From contig NZ_CP090641.1 of assembly GCF_029633825.1 (NCBI RefSeq), positions 2,914,001 through 2,978,000 of the forward strand: a DNA stretch of 64,000 bases. Direction: 5' to 3'. Position 1 is the stretch's first letter. Each line of letters starts with the position of its first letter. Of this stretch, positions 18,719 through 27,652 are shown one piece after another. Source of the DNA: Burkholderia contaminans (lineage in GTDB: Bacteria > Pseudomonadota > Gammaproteobacteria > Burkholderiales > Burkholderiaceae). The position numbers and the translations under genes were made by a program. The notes beneath the pieces were generated by a model. That model saw nothing but the letters and a program-made list of their open reading frames with translations, did not search any database and was not told where the DNA came from.

Positions 18719-20971
18719 TTGAATACCGAACCGCAAAGTTCTCGTTACAGTCTCGGGCTCGCGGCGGAAGTGCTCGCGTCCGAGCAAAGCGTGCTGAGGC
18801 TGATCACGCGCAACACACCGCTGCCGGAGCTGCTCGTCGAAGTCTGCCGGCGCGCTGAAGCTTTGCTCGGCGACGGTGCATCGTGCACGATCCTGCTGCT
18901 CGATAGCGACGGCACGCATGTGCACGTCGGCGCAGCGCCATCGCTGCCCGCGCAGTACAGCACGGCGATCGAAGGCGCGCCGATCGGGCCAGCGGCCGGC
19001 TCGTGCGGCACGGCGATGTACCTGCGCCGGATGGTCGTCGTCGAAGACATCGAAACCGATCCCCTGTGGGCCGATTACCGTGCGGTCGCACTGCCGCTGG
19101 GCTTGCGCGCATGCTGGTCGGTGCCGTTCCTCGACGAGGCGGGCGTCGTGCTCGGCGCATTCGCCGTCTATCACCGCGCGCCACGCCGGCCGGGCGACGA
19201 GGAAACCGCACTGTTGCGCGATATCGGCAACAGCGTCGGCCTCGCGGTGCACCAGGACCGGATCGCGCGACAGCTCGCGCGCAGCGAGGAACATCACCGG
19301 CTCGTGGTCAACAGCCTGAACGAAGGGATCCTCGTGGTATCGCGCGACGGCGTCGTGATCGCGAGCAACCCGAGTGCGAACCGGATGATGCGCGTGAAGG
19401 GCGACCTCGTCGGCCGCCGGCTGACGACGGTGATCCTGCGCAAGCTGCACGAGGACGGCACGCCGATCGCACCCGACGACTGGCCGAGCCGGCGCGCGCT
19501 CGAGACGGCCACGCCGCAGCTCGACTACACGGTCGGCTTCGGCCTCGCGGACGGCGACATCATCTGGGTGCGCGGCAACGCGGTGCCGATCGTGAGGCCC
19601 GGCGAGAAGCAGGCCGACTCGGTGCTCGTGTCGTTCAACGACATCGGCCCCGTGCGCGAAGCGCAGCAGCAGTTGCGCTACCTGGCGACGCGCGATGCGC
19701 TGACGGGTCTCTACAACCGCCGCTGGCTCGGCGACCGCATGCGCGAGCTGTTCGGCGGACACGATGCGGCGGCCGGCGGGCCCGCACGCGTCGCGATCCT
19801 GTTCATCGATCTCGTCGGTTTCAAGAAGGTCAACGACACCGCCGGTCACGACGTGGGCGACGCGCTGCTGCGCAGCGTGGCGGCGCGGCTCGCGGCGTGC
19901 GGCGGCGGCCAGTACGCGCTGACGCGGGTCGGCGGTGACGAGTTCGTGATCCTCGTCGACGATTGCGACGATCCCGACCGGCTCGCGGTGCTCGCGCGCG
20001 AGGTGATCGACGCGATCGCCAAGCCGTTTGCCATCGCGAACAACGAATACTGGCTCGGCGTGTCGATCGGGATCAGCGTCGCGCCGCGCGACGGCGACGA
20101 TGCCGTCACGCTGATGCGCAATGCCGATTCGGCGATGTACGACGCGAAGCAGCGCGGCCGCAACCACTTCACGTTCTTCACCGCGCAGCTCAACCTGCGG
20201 CTGCAGCGCCGCTTCGCGATCGAGCAGTCGCTGCGGCGCGCGCTTTCGTCGGACATGCTGCGGCTCGCGTACCAGCCCGTCGTCGATGCGCGCAGCGGCC
20301 GCACGGTCGGCGCCGAGGCGCTCTTGCGCTGGACGAGCCCCGAGCTCGGGCCGATATCGCCGGCGGAGTTCATTCCGGTCGCGGAAGATACGGGGCTGAT
20401 CGTCGCGATCGGCCAGTGGGTGCTCGAAACCGCGTGCCGGCAGGCGGCCGAATGGCGCCGCACGATCGCGCCCGACATGATGCTGGCCGTCAACCTGTCG
20501 CCGCGGCAGTTCCACGAAGGGCTCGTCGAATCGGTCGAGCGCTGCCTCGCGCAGACTCGGCTCGATCCGTGCGCGCTCGAACTCGAGATTACCGAAGGAC
20601 TGCTGATGAACGACACGGACACCGTGCTGCCGATGCTCGAGGCGCTCACGGACATGAACGTGCGGATCTCGGTCGACGATTTCGGCACCGGCTATTCATC
20701 GCTCGCGTACCTGAAGCGCTTTCCGCTGCACAACCTGAAGGTCGACCGCTCGTTCGTGTCAGGCGTGCCCGATCATCACGACTCGGTGGCGATCACGCAG
20801 GCCGTGGTCGCGATGGCGCATTCGCTCGGGATGAAGGTCACGGCCGAAGGCGTCGAGACGCAGGCGCAATCTTGGTACCTGCAGCAGATCGGCTGCGACA
20901 TGCAGCAGGGCTATCTGTTCAGCCGCCCGCTGGAGCCGAGCGACTACGCGCGCCGGCTCGGCGCGATGTGA
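18719..20971 (+). CDS. c-di-GMP turnover protein: GAF-PAS-GGDEF-EAL
   Basis: The 750-residue protein begins with TTG at 18719, six bases after AGGA. An upstream ATG in frame adds only non-conserved sequence. The domains are a GAF sensor at about 35-175, a PAS domain at about 190-315 (LNEGILVVSRDGVVIASNPSANRMM), a GGDEF domain at about 325-490 with intact RVGGDEFV, and an EAL domain at about 500-745 with intact GAEALLRW and DDFGTGYSS. Both catalytic signatures survive, so it may make and break c-di-GMP. The product-inhibition RxxD site before GGDEF is absent (GGQY). There is no membrane segment, so the GAF and PAS domains would sense a cytosolic signal. A WspR-like cyclase gene is convergent 19 bases away. 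Confidence 0.9.
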   Translation: MNTEPQSSRYSLGLAAEVLASEQSVLRLITRNTPLPELLVEVCRRAEALLGDGASCTILLLDSDGTHVHVGAAPSLPAQYSTAIEGAPIGPAAGSCGTAMYLRRMVVVEDIETDPLWADYRAVALPLGLRACWSVPFLDEAGVVLGAFAVYHRAPRRPGDEETALLRDIGNSVGLAVHQDRIARQLARSEEHHRLVVNSLNEGILVVSRDGVVIASNPSANRMMRVKGDLVGRRLTTVILRKLHEDGTPIAPDDWPSRRALETATPQLDYTVGFGLADGDIIWVRGNAVPIVRPGEKQADSVLVSFNDIGPVREAQQQLRYLATRDALTGLYNRRWLGDRMRELFGGHDAAAGGPARVAILFIDLVGFKKVNDTAGHDVGDALLRSVAARLAACGGGQYALTRVGGDEFVILVDDCDDPDRLAVLAREVIDAIAKPFAIANNEYWLGVSIGISVAPRDGDDAVTLMRNADSAMYDAKQRGRNHFTFFTAQLNLRLQRRFAIEQSLRRALSSDMLRLAYQPVVDARSGRTVGAEALLRWTSPELGPISPAEFIPVAEDTGLIVAIGQWVLETACRQAAEWRRTIAPDMMLAVNLSPRQFHEGLVESVERCLAQTRLDPCALELEITEGLLMNDTDTVLPMLEALTDMNVRISVDDFGTGYSSLAYLKRFPLHNLKVDRSFVSGVPDHHDSVAITQAVVAMAHSLGMKVTAEGVETQAQSWYLQQIGCDMQQGYLFSRPLEPSDYARRLGAM

Positions 20972-20990
20972 GCGGGCACGCGTTCGGCGT

Positions 20991-22058
20991 TCAGTCGACG
21001 CGTGGGCCGCCGAAACCGCCGGGGACCGGCGTCGTCGGCGTCGCATCGATCTCGACGCGATTCTTGCCTTCGTGCTTCGCGCGATAGAGCGCGCGGTCGG
21101 CGGCTTCGATCAGCACGGTCGTCGGCAGGCCCGGCATCGGCACGATGCTCGCACCGCCGATGCTGATCGTCACGGTGTTGCCGGTCGACGAATGCGCGTG
21201 CCGCAGTCGCAGCGCCTCGACCGCGAGGCGGATCTTCTCGCCGAGCAGCCGCGCGGCGCCCGGCGACGTGGCCGGCATCACGACCGCGAATTCCTCGCCG
21301 CCGAAACGCGCGGCGAGATCGCCCGACTGGCCGAGGCAGCGCTCGATGGTCGACGCGATCTGCTTGAGCACGCTGTCGCCCGACACGTGGCCGTACGTGT
21401 CGTTGTACAGCTTGAAGTTGTCGACGTCGATCATCAGCAGCGACAGCTCGCTGCGCTCGCGCGTGCCGCGCCGCCATTCGGCGGCGAGGTATTCGTCGAG
21501 ATAGCGCCGGTTCGACAGCCCGGTCAGACCATCGGAATGCGTGAGGCGCCGCAGCTCGAGATTGGCTTCGAGCAACTGCTGCTGCGATTGCCGCAGCGCG
21601 CGATAGGCCTCGTCGCGCTGCAGCAGGTTCATGTACGAGCGCGAGTGGTAGCGCACTCGCGCGACGAGCTCGATGCGGTCGGGCAGCTTCACGAGGTAGT
21701 CGTTCGCGCCGGCCGCGAACGCAGCGCTCTTGATCACCGGCTCTTCCTGCGTCGACAGCACGATGATCGGCACGTCGCGCGTCGCCGGGTTCGCGCGGTA
21801 CGCCTTCACGAGGCTCAGCCCGTCGGTGCCGGGCATCACGAGGTCCTGCAGGATCACGGTCGGCCGCGTCTCGATCGCGGTGGCCATCGCGTCGTCCGAG
21901 CGCGGGCAGTAGTGGAAATCGATGCCTTCCTCGTCGACGAGCGCGCGTCGCACGGCTTCCGCGACGATCGTCTGGTCATCGACCAGCAGCACCATCGCCG
22001 GCACGTCGACGGGCGGCGTGTAGTGGCCGCCTGGCGGGCGAGTCGGGTCAATGGTCAT
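20991..22058 (-). CDS. WspR-like response regulator diguanylate cyclase
   Basis: The 355-residue protein has a receiver domain with phospho-acceptor Asp72 (VILQDLVMPGTDG), a coiled linker (YRALRQSQQQLLEANLELRRL) and a GGDEF domain with intact RFGGEEF at 253-257. Architecture and residue spacing match WspR, which makes c-di-GMP when phosphorylated. The inhibitory site, RxxD in Pseudomonas WspR, reads QSGD at 244-247, so the arginine that binds c-di-GMP is replaced. It follows a CheB/WspF-like gene by 66 bases, but the other wsp genes (receptor, kinase, methyltransferase) are not in the neighbourhood. Confidence 0.87.
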   Translation of the reverse strand: MTIDPTRPPGGHYTPPVDVPAMVLLVDDQTIVAEAVRRALVDEEGIDFHYCPRSDDAMATAIETRPTVILQDLVMPGTDGLSLVKAYRANPATRDVPIIVLSTQEEPVIKSAAFAAGANDYLVKLPDRIELVARVRYHSRSYMNLLQRDEAYRALRQSQQQLLEANLELRRLTHSDGLTGLSNRRYLDEYLAAEWRRGTRERSELSLLMIDVDNFKLYNDTYGHVSGDSVLKQIASTIERCLGQSGDLAARFGGEEFAVVMPATSPGAARLLGEKIRLAVEALRLRHAHSSTGNTVTISIGGASIVPMPGLPTTVLIEAADRALYRAKHEGKNRVEIDATPTTPVPGGFGGPRVD

Positions 22059-22124
22059 GGTCGATGCGGGTTGTTGCGGTTGTTGCAGGGGCAGGCATGG
22101 TGTTGCGCGTGTTCATCGTCGGGC

Positions 22125-23129
22125 TCAGATTCTCGCGAGCGCCGCCAGCTCACCCGCGATGCGCCCGAGCGGCAGGATCGCGCGCGCCGCGCCGAGTGTC
22201 GCGGCCGCTTTCGGCATGCCGTACACGGCGCTCGTCGCCTCGTCCTGCGCGATCGTATGGTAGCCCTTCATCCGCAGCGCCTTCAGGCCGATCGCGCCGT
22301 CGCGGCCCATCCCGGTGAGCAGCACGCCGATCACGCGGCCGGGCCAGTGCTCGGTCAGGCTGTTGAAGAACACGTCGACCGACGGGCGATACGGCGTGGC
22401 GGCCGGCTCGCGCGTGTATTCGAGCGTGCCGGCACGCGTGATGCGCAGGTGGTCGTCGGTCGCGGCGAGCAGCGCGACGCCGGGCTGCGGGCGGTCGCCT
22501 TCGTGCGCGACGCGCACGGTGAGGGGCGTCTGGCCGTCGAGCCATTGCGCCATGCCCTCGGCGAACGCGCGGTCGACGTGCTGGACGATCACGATCGGTG
22601 CACTGAAATCGGCCGGCAGGCCGCCGAGAATCGACGCGAGCGCGCCGGGGCCGCCGGCCGATGCGCCGATCGCGATCAGCGGCCCGCCGCCGGCGCGGGA
22701 GGCCGTGCCGGCGAGGCGCGTGCCGCCGGGTGCGTCGAGCAGGCGGCCGATCTGGTCGATCTTCGCGAGCAGCAGGCGGGTCGTGTCGCCGGCTGCGCCG
22801 TCGCCGAGCCGCGGCGTATCGACCGCGTCGAGCGCGCCGGCGCCCATCGCCTCGAACACGCGCCATGCATTCGCGCCGATGCAGCTCGTCACGATCAGGA
22901 TCGCGCACGGTCGTTCGGATCGCATGATCCGCCGCGTTGCTTCGATCCCGTCGAATTTCGGCATGATCAGGTCCATCAGCACGACATCGGGCGGCTGCGC
23001 GGCGCACAGCTCGACGGCTTGCGCGCCGTCGGTCGCGACCCACAGCACGCGGTGCTCGGGCCGGCGCGCGATCGCGCGGCGCATCGCCTCGACGGCAAGC
23101 GGGAGGTCGTTGACGATGCCGATGTTCAC
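22125..23129 (-). CDS. CheB/WspF-like protein-glutamate methylesterase
   Basis: The 334-residue protein has an N-terminal receiver with Asp53 (VVLMDLIMPKFDG). Its C-terminal CheB esterase domain has Ser157 in IGASAGGPGAL, His184 in IVQHVDRAF and Asp277 in LTGMGRDGAIG, all intact. It should remove methyl groups from a chemoreceptor when phosphorylated. The start is GTG at 23129, with GGAG about ten bases upstream. Pairing with the downstream WspR-like cyclase matches the wspF-wspR part of a Wsp surface-sensing operon, so it probably restrains c-di-GMP production. No receptor or kinase gene is adjacent upstream. Confidence 0.87.
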   Translation of the reverse strand: MNIGIVNDLPLAVEAMRRAIARRPEHRVLWVATDGAQAVELCAAQPPDVVLMDLIMPKFDGIEATRRIMRSERPCAILIVTSCIGANAWRVFEAMGAGALDAVDTPRLGDGAAGDTTRLLLAKIDQIGRLLDAPGGTRLAGTASRAGGGPLIAIGASAGGPGALASILGGLPADFSAPIVIVQHVDRAFAEGMAQWLDGQTPLTVRVAHEGDRPQPGVALLAATDDHLRITRAGTLEYTREPAATPYRPSVDVFFNSLTEHWPGRVIGVLLTGMGRDGAIGLKALRMKGYHTIAQDEATSAVYGMPKAAATLGAARAILPLGRIAGELAALARI

Positions 23130-23466
23130 AAGCGGAATTCTCCGGTCGGTTCGTAATGTTGGAGGTGGGCCGGGTTCATGGAAGGGGTTGCCTGTTCGGC
23201 GCCGCCGGACGGCATCGGCGGCCGGACGGCACGGCATTCTTTTGGTTGGCGACGCCCGAATGCTGTCATGCGGCGCGGGCGGCGGCAATCGAAAAATTCG
23301 CGCATTGTGCCGTTTCAGTGCGTTTCCTCTATGACTGTGGGGTGTTTGCCGAGCGCCGTGGAGCCGGGGCGGCCCGCGCATGCCTGTCCGGCGGTTTCCG
23401 CGCGACCGGCCGCGGAAGCAGGCATGTTACCGTGGCGGCTTCGATAAAAGATGGGGAGCATGCCGG
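23130..23466. other. Intergenic region upstream of the CheB-like gene
   Basis: These 337 bases separate the leftward CheB-like gene from a rightward gene of unknown function. They should contain both promoters. I see no strong palindrome or terminator. Confidence 0.3.
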
Positions 23467-23895
23467 ATGAGCGCGCCCGACACCGTACTGGTCAGCCGCG
23501 ATCCGTACGCGCCGATCGTGATCGAGCACGACGGCCGGATGCTGTACAGGATCCATATCGAGAGCGGGCACGCGTCGTTCCACCGCGATTTTCCGGTCGA
23601 TCCGGACGCGGTGCGCGTGCTGCGCGACGACGCCGAGCGCTTCTATTTCCTGTTCGCGGCGCTTCACCATCCGTATCAACTGCGCGCAACGAACCTGTCC
23701 GACGCGCAGCGCGAACGCTACTTTCGCACGATCCTGTTTGCCGGCCGCGACGAAGTCGAAGCGTTCATGACGGAACTCGACCGCGCCAGCAACGGCGCGG
23801 TCGCGAACCTGCTGAGGATCTTCACGCAGGCCGACTACCGGCAACTGCGCGCGGGCCGGTGGTTCGACACGGGCGCCGGTACGCCGGCCGCGTAG
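23467..23895 (+). CDS. Conserved-looking protein of unknown function
   Basis: The 142-residue protein is soluble, acidic and free of membrane or signal segments. It begins MSAPDTVLVSRDPYAPIVIEHDGRM. The composition is well balanced and codon bias matches the neighbours, so it is a real gene. I do not recognise a family. Segments such as FPVDPDAVRVLRDDAERFYFLFAALHHPYQ suggest a small alpha/beta domain. A smaller gene is convergent downstream. Confidence 0.6.
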   Translation: MSAPDTVLVSRDPYAPIVIEHDGRMLYRIHIESGHASFHRDFPVDPDAVRVLRDDAERFYFLFAALHHPYQLRATNLSDAQRERYFRTILFAGRDEVEAFMTELDRASNGAVANLLRIFTQADYRQLRAGRWFDTGAGTPAA

Positions 23896-23941
23896 CGCCC
23901 GCGTCCGGCCGTCGTCCGCTTCGACGGGCGCAGCCGCGCCG

Positions 23942-24166
23942 TCAATGGCTGCGCGCGTACCCCTGGATCAGCGCGCGCATCATGCCTTCGACCGTCGCGT
24001 CGAGCAGGTCGGCTTCCTGCTCGGACTCCTCGACGAGCGCGGCATACGCGGTCGCGAGCGTCACGCGATCGACCTCATGGCGTTGCTCCATCAGCGTCAC
24101 CATCCCGTCCTTCGCCAGGTGAGCGGAGAACGCGCGGCTGCCGATGGTCTGGAATACGTCAATCAT
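23942..24166 (-). CDS. Small protein of unknown function
   Basis: The 74-residue product (MIDVFQTIGSRAFSAHLAKDG...) is predicted to be mostly helical, with an acidic middle (VEESEQEADLLDATVEG). It has no membrane segment. It is not recognisable, and it is convergent with the 142-residue unknown gene 46 bases away. Codon bias is normal. Confidence 0.55.
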   Translation of the reverse strand: MIDVFQTIGSRAFSAHLAKDGMVTLMEQRHEVDRVTLATAYAALVEESEQEADLLDATVEGMMRALIQGYARSH

Positions 24167-24502
24167 GGCGGCTCTCCCGTCCGTTGCCGATGCTTTCCAG
24201 TGTAGTCGGCGCACCGGCGCTCTGCCACGCGCGGCGGCCCGCTGCACGCCGCCTGCGGGGGCACTGACGCGCGTGCCGCGACCGGCGCGTTCGCGCCGTC
24301 CGGCCGTCCCCGATTCCTCCGACGAAACACCGCCGATACATGGCCCGGGCCCGGTGTCCGCAAGCTTCAACGTTTACCCGAAGCAATAAATTGTCGACTT
24401 TTTGTCGATAAAGTCTCGTGTTAGATTGCGCCGTCAGAGCCCGGTCCAAACCGGGCAGGCGGCGCAGGCCAAGGCGCCGCGCGTCCGATCCAAGGAGGAG
24501 CA
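24167..24502. other. Intergenic region upstream of the DUF969 operon
   Basis: These 336 bases lie between two divergent genes. The part from 24370 to 24430 is AT-rich and holds a direct repeat TTGTCGA (see 24391-24408), so the operon promoter is probably there. The rest is GC-rich without clear signals. Confidence 0.4.
24391..24408. promoter_or_regulatory. Direct repeat TTGTCGA upstream of the DUF969-DUF979-DUF2891 operon
   Basis: Two identical 7-base units start at 24391 and 24402, 11 bases apart, which is one helical turn. They sit in an AT-rich patch about 100 bases before the DUF969 start. This spacing suits a regulator bound on one face of the DNA. No regulator gene is adjacent. Confidence 0.4.
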
Positions 24503-25192
24503 ATGCTGGTGCTGATTGGGGTGCCGATCGTCGTGATCGGCTTTGCGCTGCGCTTCAATGCGCTGCTGGTGGTCACGATCGCGGGGCTCGCGACGGGGCT
24601 GGCGGGCGGGCTGAATCTCGTCGACATCGTCAGCGCGTTCGGCAAGGCGTTCACCGAAAACCGCTACATGGGGCTCATCTGGCTGACGCTGCCGGTGATC
24701 GCGCTGCTCGAGCGCAACGGGCTCAAGGAGCAGGCGAAGCGGATGATCTCGCGCGTGCACGCGGCCACCACGGGCCGCGTGCTGATGCTGTACTTCGTGC
24801 TGCGCCAGGCGACGGCCGCGCTCGGCCTCACGTCGCTCGGCGGCCATGCGCAGATGGTGCGGCCGCTGATCGCGCCGATGGCCGAGGCCGCCGCGGTCAA
24901 CCGGCATGGCGAACTGCCCGATTCGGTGCGCCAGCAGATCCGCGCGCACGCATCGGGCGCCGACAACGTCGCCGTGTTCTTCGGCGAGGACATCTTCATC
25001 GCGATCCAGTCGATCCTGCTGATCAAGGGCTTTCTCGAACAGAACGGCATCTCGATCGAGCCGCTGCACCTGTCGGTGTGGGCGATCCCGACCGCGATCG
25101 CGGCCCTCCTGATCCACTGCACGCGCCTCGCGCTGCTCGACCGCCGGCTTACGCGCGGCTTCGGCCTGGTGGGGCAGGAGGGCGCACGATGA
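24503..25192 (+). CDS. DUF969-family membrane protein, permease component
   Basis: The 229-residue protein has about five to six hydrophobic helices. Its N-terminus MLVLIGVPIVVIGFALRFNALLVVTIAGLATGLAGGL matches the DUF969 family. DUF969 and DUF979 proteins almost always occur as neighbouring pairs, often beside peptidase genes, and are thought to form a two-part permease. No substrate is established. A good AAGGAGGAG lies upstream of the ATG. Its stop overlaps the start of the DUF979 gene (ATGA). Confidence 0.8.
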   Translation: MLVLIGVPIVVIGFALRFNALLVVTIAGLATGLAGGLNLVDIVSAFGKAFTENRYMGLIWLTLPVIALLERNGLKEQAKRMISRVHAATTGRVLMLYFVLRQATAALGLTSLGGHAQMVRPLIAPMAEAAAVNRHGELPDSVRQQIRAHASGADNVAVFFGEDIFIAIQSILLIKGFLEQNGISIEPLHLSVWAIPTAIAALLIHCTRLALLDRRLTRGFGLVGQEGAR

Positions 25193-26139
25193 TCGGCCTC
25201 GAATCGCTGTACACGCTCGCGGGGCTGATGTTCGCCGCGTTCGCGTTCTTCAACCTGACCGATCGCACGAACCCGCGTCGCGTCGTCAATTTCGCGTTCT
25301 GGGCGATCTACGCGGTCACGTTCCTGCTCGGCGCGTTGCTGCCGCATTTCGTGACGGGCTGCCTCGCGATCGCGCTCGCGGTGATCGCCGGCTCGGGCAA
25401 GCTCGGGCGCGGCAAGTCCGACGAAGCCGGGGAAGCGGCGGCCACGCGGCGCGAGACGCTCGCGCAGCGTTTCGGCAACAGGCTGTTCCTGCCCGCGCTG
25501 CTGATTCCGGTCGTCACGCTGATCGGCACGTTCGCGTTGAAGCTCGTGCCGTTCGTCGACCAGAAGAGCGTGACGCTGATCTCGCTCGTGCTCGGCACGC
25601 TCGTCGCGTTCGCCGTCGCGCTCGCGATGCTGCGCGATTCGCCCGTGCATGCGGTGAAGGAGGCCCGCCACACGATGGACGCGGTCGGCTGGGCCGCGAT
25701 CCTGCCGCAGATGCTCGCGGCGCTCGGCGCGCTGTTCGCGGTCGCGGGTGTCGGCGGCGTGGTGTCGGGGCTCGTGAGGGAGTGGGTGCCGATCGATTCG
25801 CCGTTCGCGGTGGTCGCGGCCTACACGGTCGGCATGGCGCTGTTCACGATGATCATGGGCAACGGCTTCGCCGCGTTCCCCGTGATGACGGCCGGCATCG
25901 GCCTGCCGCTGATCGTCCACCAGTTCCACGGCAACCCGGCGATCGTCGGCGCGATCGGGATGCTGAGCGGCTTCTGCGGTACGCTGATGACGCCGATGGC
26001 CGCGAACTTCAACATCGTGCCGGCGGCGCTGCTCGAACTGAAGGACAAGAATGGCGTGATCAAGGTGCAGTGGCCGACGGCCTTGCTGCTGCTCGCCGTG
26101 AACACGCTGCTGATGTACGCGTTCGCATTCCGCTTCTGA
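25189..26139 (+). CDS. DUF979-family membrane protein, permease component
   Basis: The 316-residue protein has roughly nine membrane helices and belongs to the DUF979 family. Typical segments are FNLTDRTNPRRVVNFAFWAIYAVTFLLG near the N-terminus and MGNGFAAFPVMTAGIGLPLIVHQFHGNPAIVGAIGMLSGFCGTLMTPMAANFN near residue 225, the latter resembling ion-transporter signature loops. It starts inside the stop of DUF969 and ends ten bases before the DUF2891 gene, so the three are translated together. It is probably the larger half of a two-gene importer. Confidence 0.8.
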   Translation: MIGLESLYTLAGLMFAAFAFFNLTDRTNPRRVVNFAFWAIYAVTFLLGALLPHFVTGCLAIALAVIAGSGKLGRGKSDEAGEAAATRRETLAQRFGNRLFLPALLIPVVTLIGTFALKLVPFVDQKSVTLISLVLGTLVAFAVALAMLRDSPVHAVKEARHTMDAVGWAAILPQMLAALGALFAVAGVGGVVSGLVREWVPIDSPFAVVAAYTVGMALFTMIMGNGFAAFPVMTAGIGLPLIVHQFHGNPAIVGAIGMLSGFCGTLMTPMAANFNIVPAALLELKDKNGVIKVQWPTALLLLAVNTLLMYAFAFRF

Positions 26140-26149
26140 CGAGACCCCA

Positions 26150-27172
26150 ATGACCGACCGACTGACTCCCGAACTCGCCTCGAAATTCGCGTCGCTCGCG
26201 CTCGCGCACCTGACCCGCGAATATCCGAACAAGCTCACGCATTCGCTCGCAGGTCCGCACGACGTGCAGGGGCCGCGCGCGCTGCACCCGATCTTCTACG
26301 GCAGCTACGACTGGCATTCGTGCGTGCACGGCTACTGGCTCGTGCTGCGCGTGCTCGAACGCTACCCGGCATTGCCGGAGGCCGAGCGCATCGTCGCGAT
26401 CGTCGACGCGCACTTCACCGACGCGAACGTCGCCGGCGAGCGCGCGTATCTCGCGCTGCCGCACAACAGCGGCTTCGAGCGGCCGTACGGCTGGGCGTGG
26501 CTGCTTGCGCTGTCGGCGCAGCTGGAGCGGCTCGCGCTGAAGGGGGCGATGCCGCAGGCCGCGCGCTGGGCGAAGACGATGGCGCCACTGACCGACCTGT
26601 TCGTGTCGCGTTTCGAGACCTTCCTGCCGAAAGCGACCTATCCGCTGCGGGTCGGCACGCACTTCAACACCGCGTTCGCGCTGGCGCTCACGCTCGATTT
26701 CGCGCGCGACACGCAGCGCGACGGGCTCGCGGCGCTGATCGTCGATACCGCGAAGCGCTGGCACCTGAACGATGTCGCGTGCCAAGCGTGGGAGCCGTCG
26801 GGCGACGAATTCCTGTCGCCCGCGCTGATGGAGGCCGAGCTGATGCGGCGCGTGCTGCACGCTGCCGAATTCGACGGCTGGTTCGAGCGCTTCCTGCCCG
26901 ATCTCGCGCGCGGCGAGCCGGCGACGCTGTTCGAGCCGGCGACGGTCAGCGATCGCAGCGACGGCAAGATCGCGCACCTCGACGGGCTGAACCTGAGCCG
27001 CGCGTGGTGCCAGCGCGCGCTCGCCGGCGCGCTGCCGGAAGGCGATGCGCGACGCGCGAAGCTGTTCGAGGCGGCCGACCGGCATCTTGCGAGCGCACTC
27101 GCGCACGTGGCCGGCGACTACATGGGCGAGCACTGGCTCGCGACGTTCGCGTTGCTCGCGCTGGAGGCGTAG
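26150..27172 (+). CDS. DUF2891-family protein, possible (alpha/alpha)-barrel enzyme
   Basis: The 340-residue soluble protein matches the DUF2891 family. Its conserved features include YDWHSCVHGYWLVLR near residue 53, LPHNSGFERPYGWAWLLAL near residue 103 and SGDEFLSPALMEAELM near residue 222. The helix-rich repeats and paired His/Glu/Tyr motifs resemble (alpha/alpha) barrel glycosidases or epimerases, but the family has no assigned reaction. It is the last gene of the DUF969-DUF979 operon, so it probably acts on what that permease imports. Confidence 0.78.
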   Translation: MTDRLTPELASKFASLALAHLTREYPNKLTHSLAGPHDVQGPRALHPIFYGSYDWHSCVHGYWLVLRVLERYPALPEAERIVAIVDAHFTDANVAGERAYLALPHNSGFERPYGWAWLLALSAQLERLALKGAMPQAARWAKTMAPLTDLFVSRFETFLPKATYPLRVGTHFNTAFALALTLDFARDTQRDGLAALIVDTAKRWHLNDVACQAWEPSGDEFLSPALMEAELMRRVLHAAEFDGWFERFLPDLARGEPATLFEPATVSDRSDGKIAHLDGLNLSRAWCQRALAGALPEGDARRAKLFEAADRHLASALAHVAGDYMGEHWLATFALLALEA

Positions 27173-27286
27173 CGCGCGAAACCCCGCCGGCGGCAAGGTC
27201 TTCGGCACGCGGCTATACTCGCCGCTCGAGTTGCATCGCGCCGCATGCGTTGCGCGATGCGGCCATCTGTCTCCTCGCGCCTCACC

Positions 27287-27610
27287 ATGGACAAGCTCAT
27301 TTCCTACGTTGCCGCGATCCACGGACTCTCGGGGCCGGTGTCGATCGTGTCGCACACGACGTCGCACGATCGCTGGACCGACGACGACGTCGAGGTCACC
27401 CGCGACGAAACCGAATACCGCTTCGACAACGGCGCGATCGTGCGCCGCTCGGTCGAGCAGGAGCGCGCGCCGTCCGATCTGTTGTGCGCGGAATGCTGGA
27501 TCGACTACGACGTGCTCCGCCATCCCGATGCACAGCCGATCGGCCCGACGCGGATCACGTTCGACAACGCCTGCCGCGAGACTTTCTGGTTGCGTTATCA
27601 CCTGGCTTGA
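27287..27610 (+). CDS. Small protein of unknown function
   Basis: The 107-residue product, MDKLISYVAAIHGLSGPVSIVSHTTSHDRWTDDDVE and so on, is soluble and mostly beta in pattern. It has two cysteines in LLCAECWIDYD. I see no known motif. The ATG at 27287 gives a sensible N-terminus; the in-frame ATG 14 codons upstream adds non-conserved residues. Codon use is normal for the window. Confidence 0.55.
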   Translation: MDKLISYVAAIHGLSGPVSIVSHTTSHDRWTDDDVEVTRDETEYRFDNGAIVRRSVEQERAPSDLLCAECWIDYDVLRHPDAQPIGPTRITFDNACRETFWLRYHLA

Positions 27611-27652
27611 ACGTTTCGACGCGTTAGCGCGTAACGGTAATCAACCCGGCAA

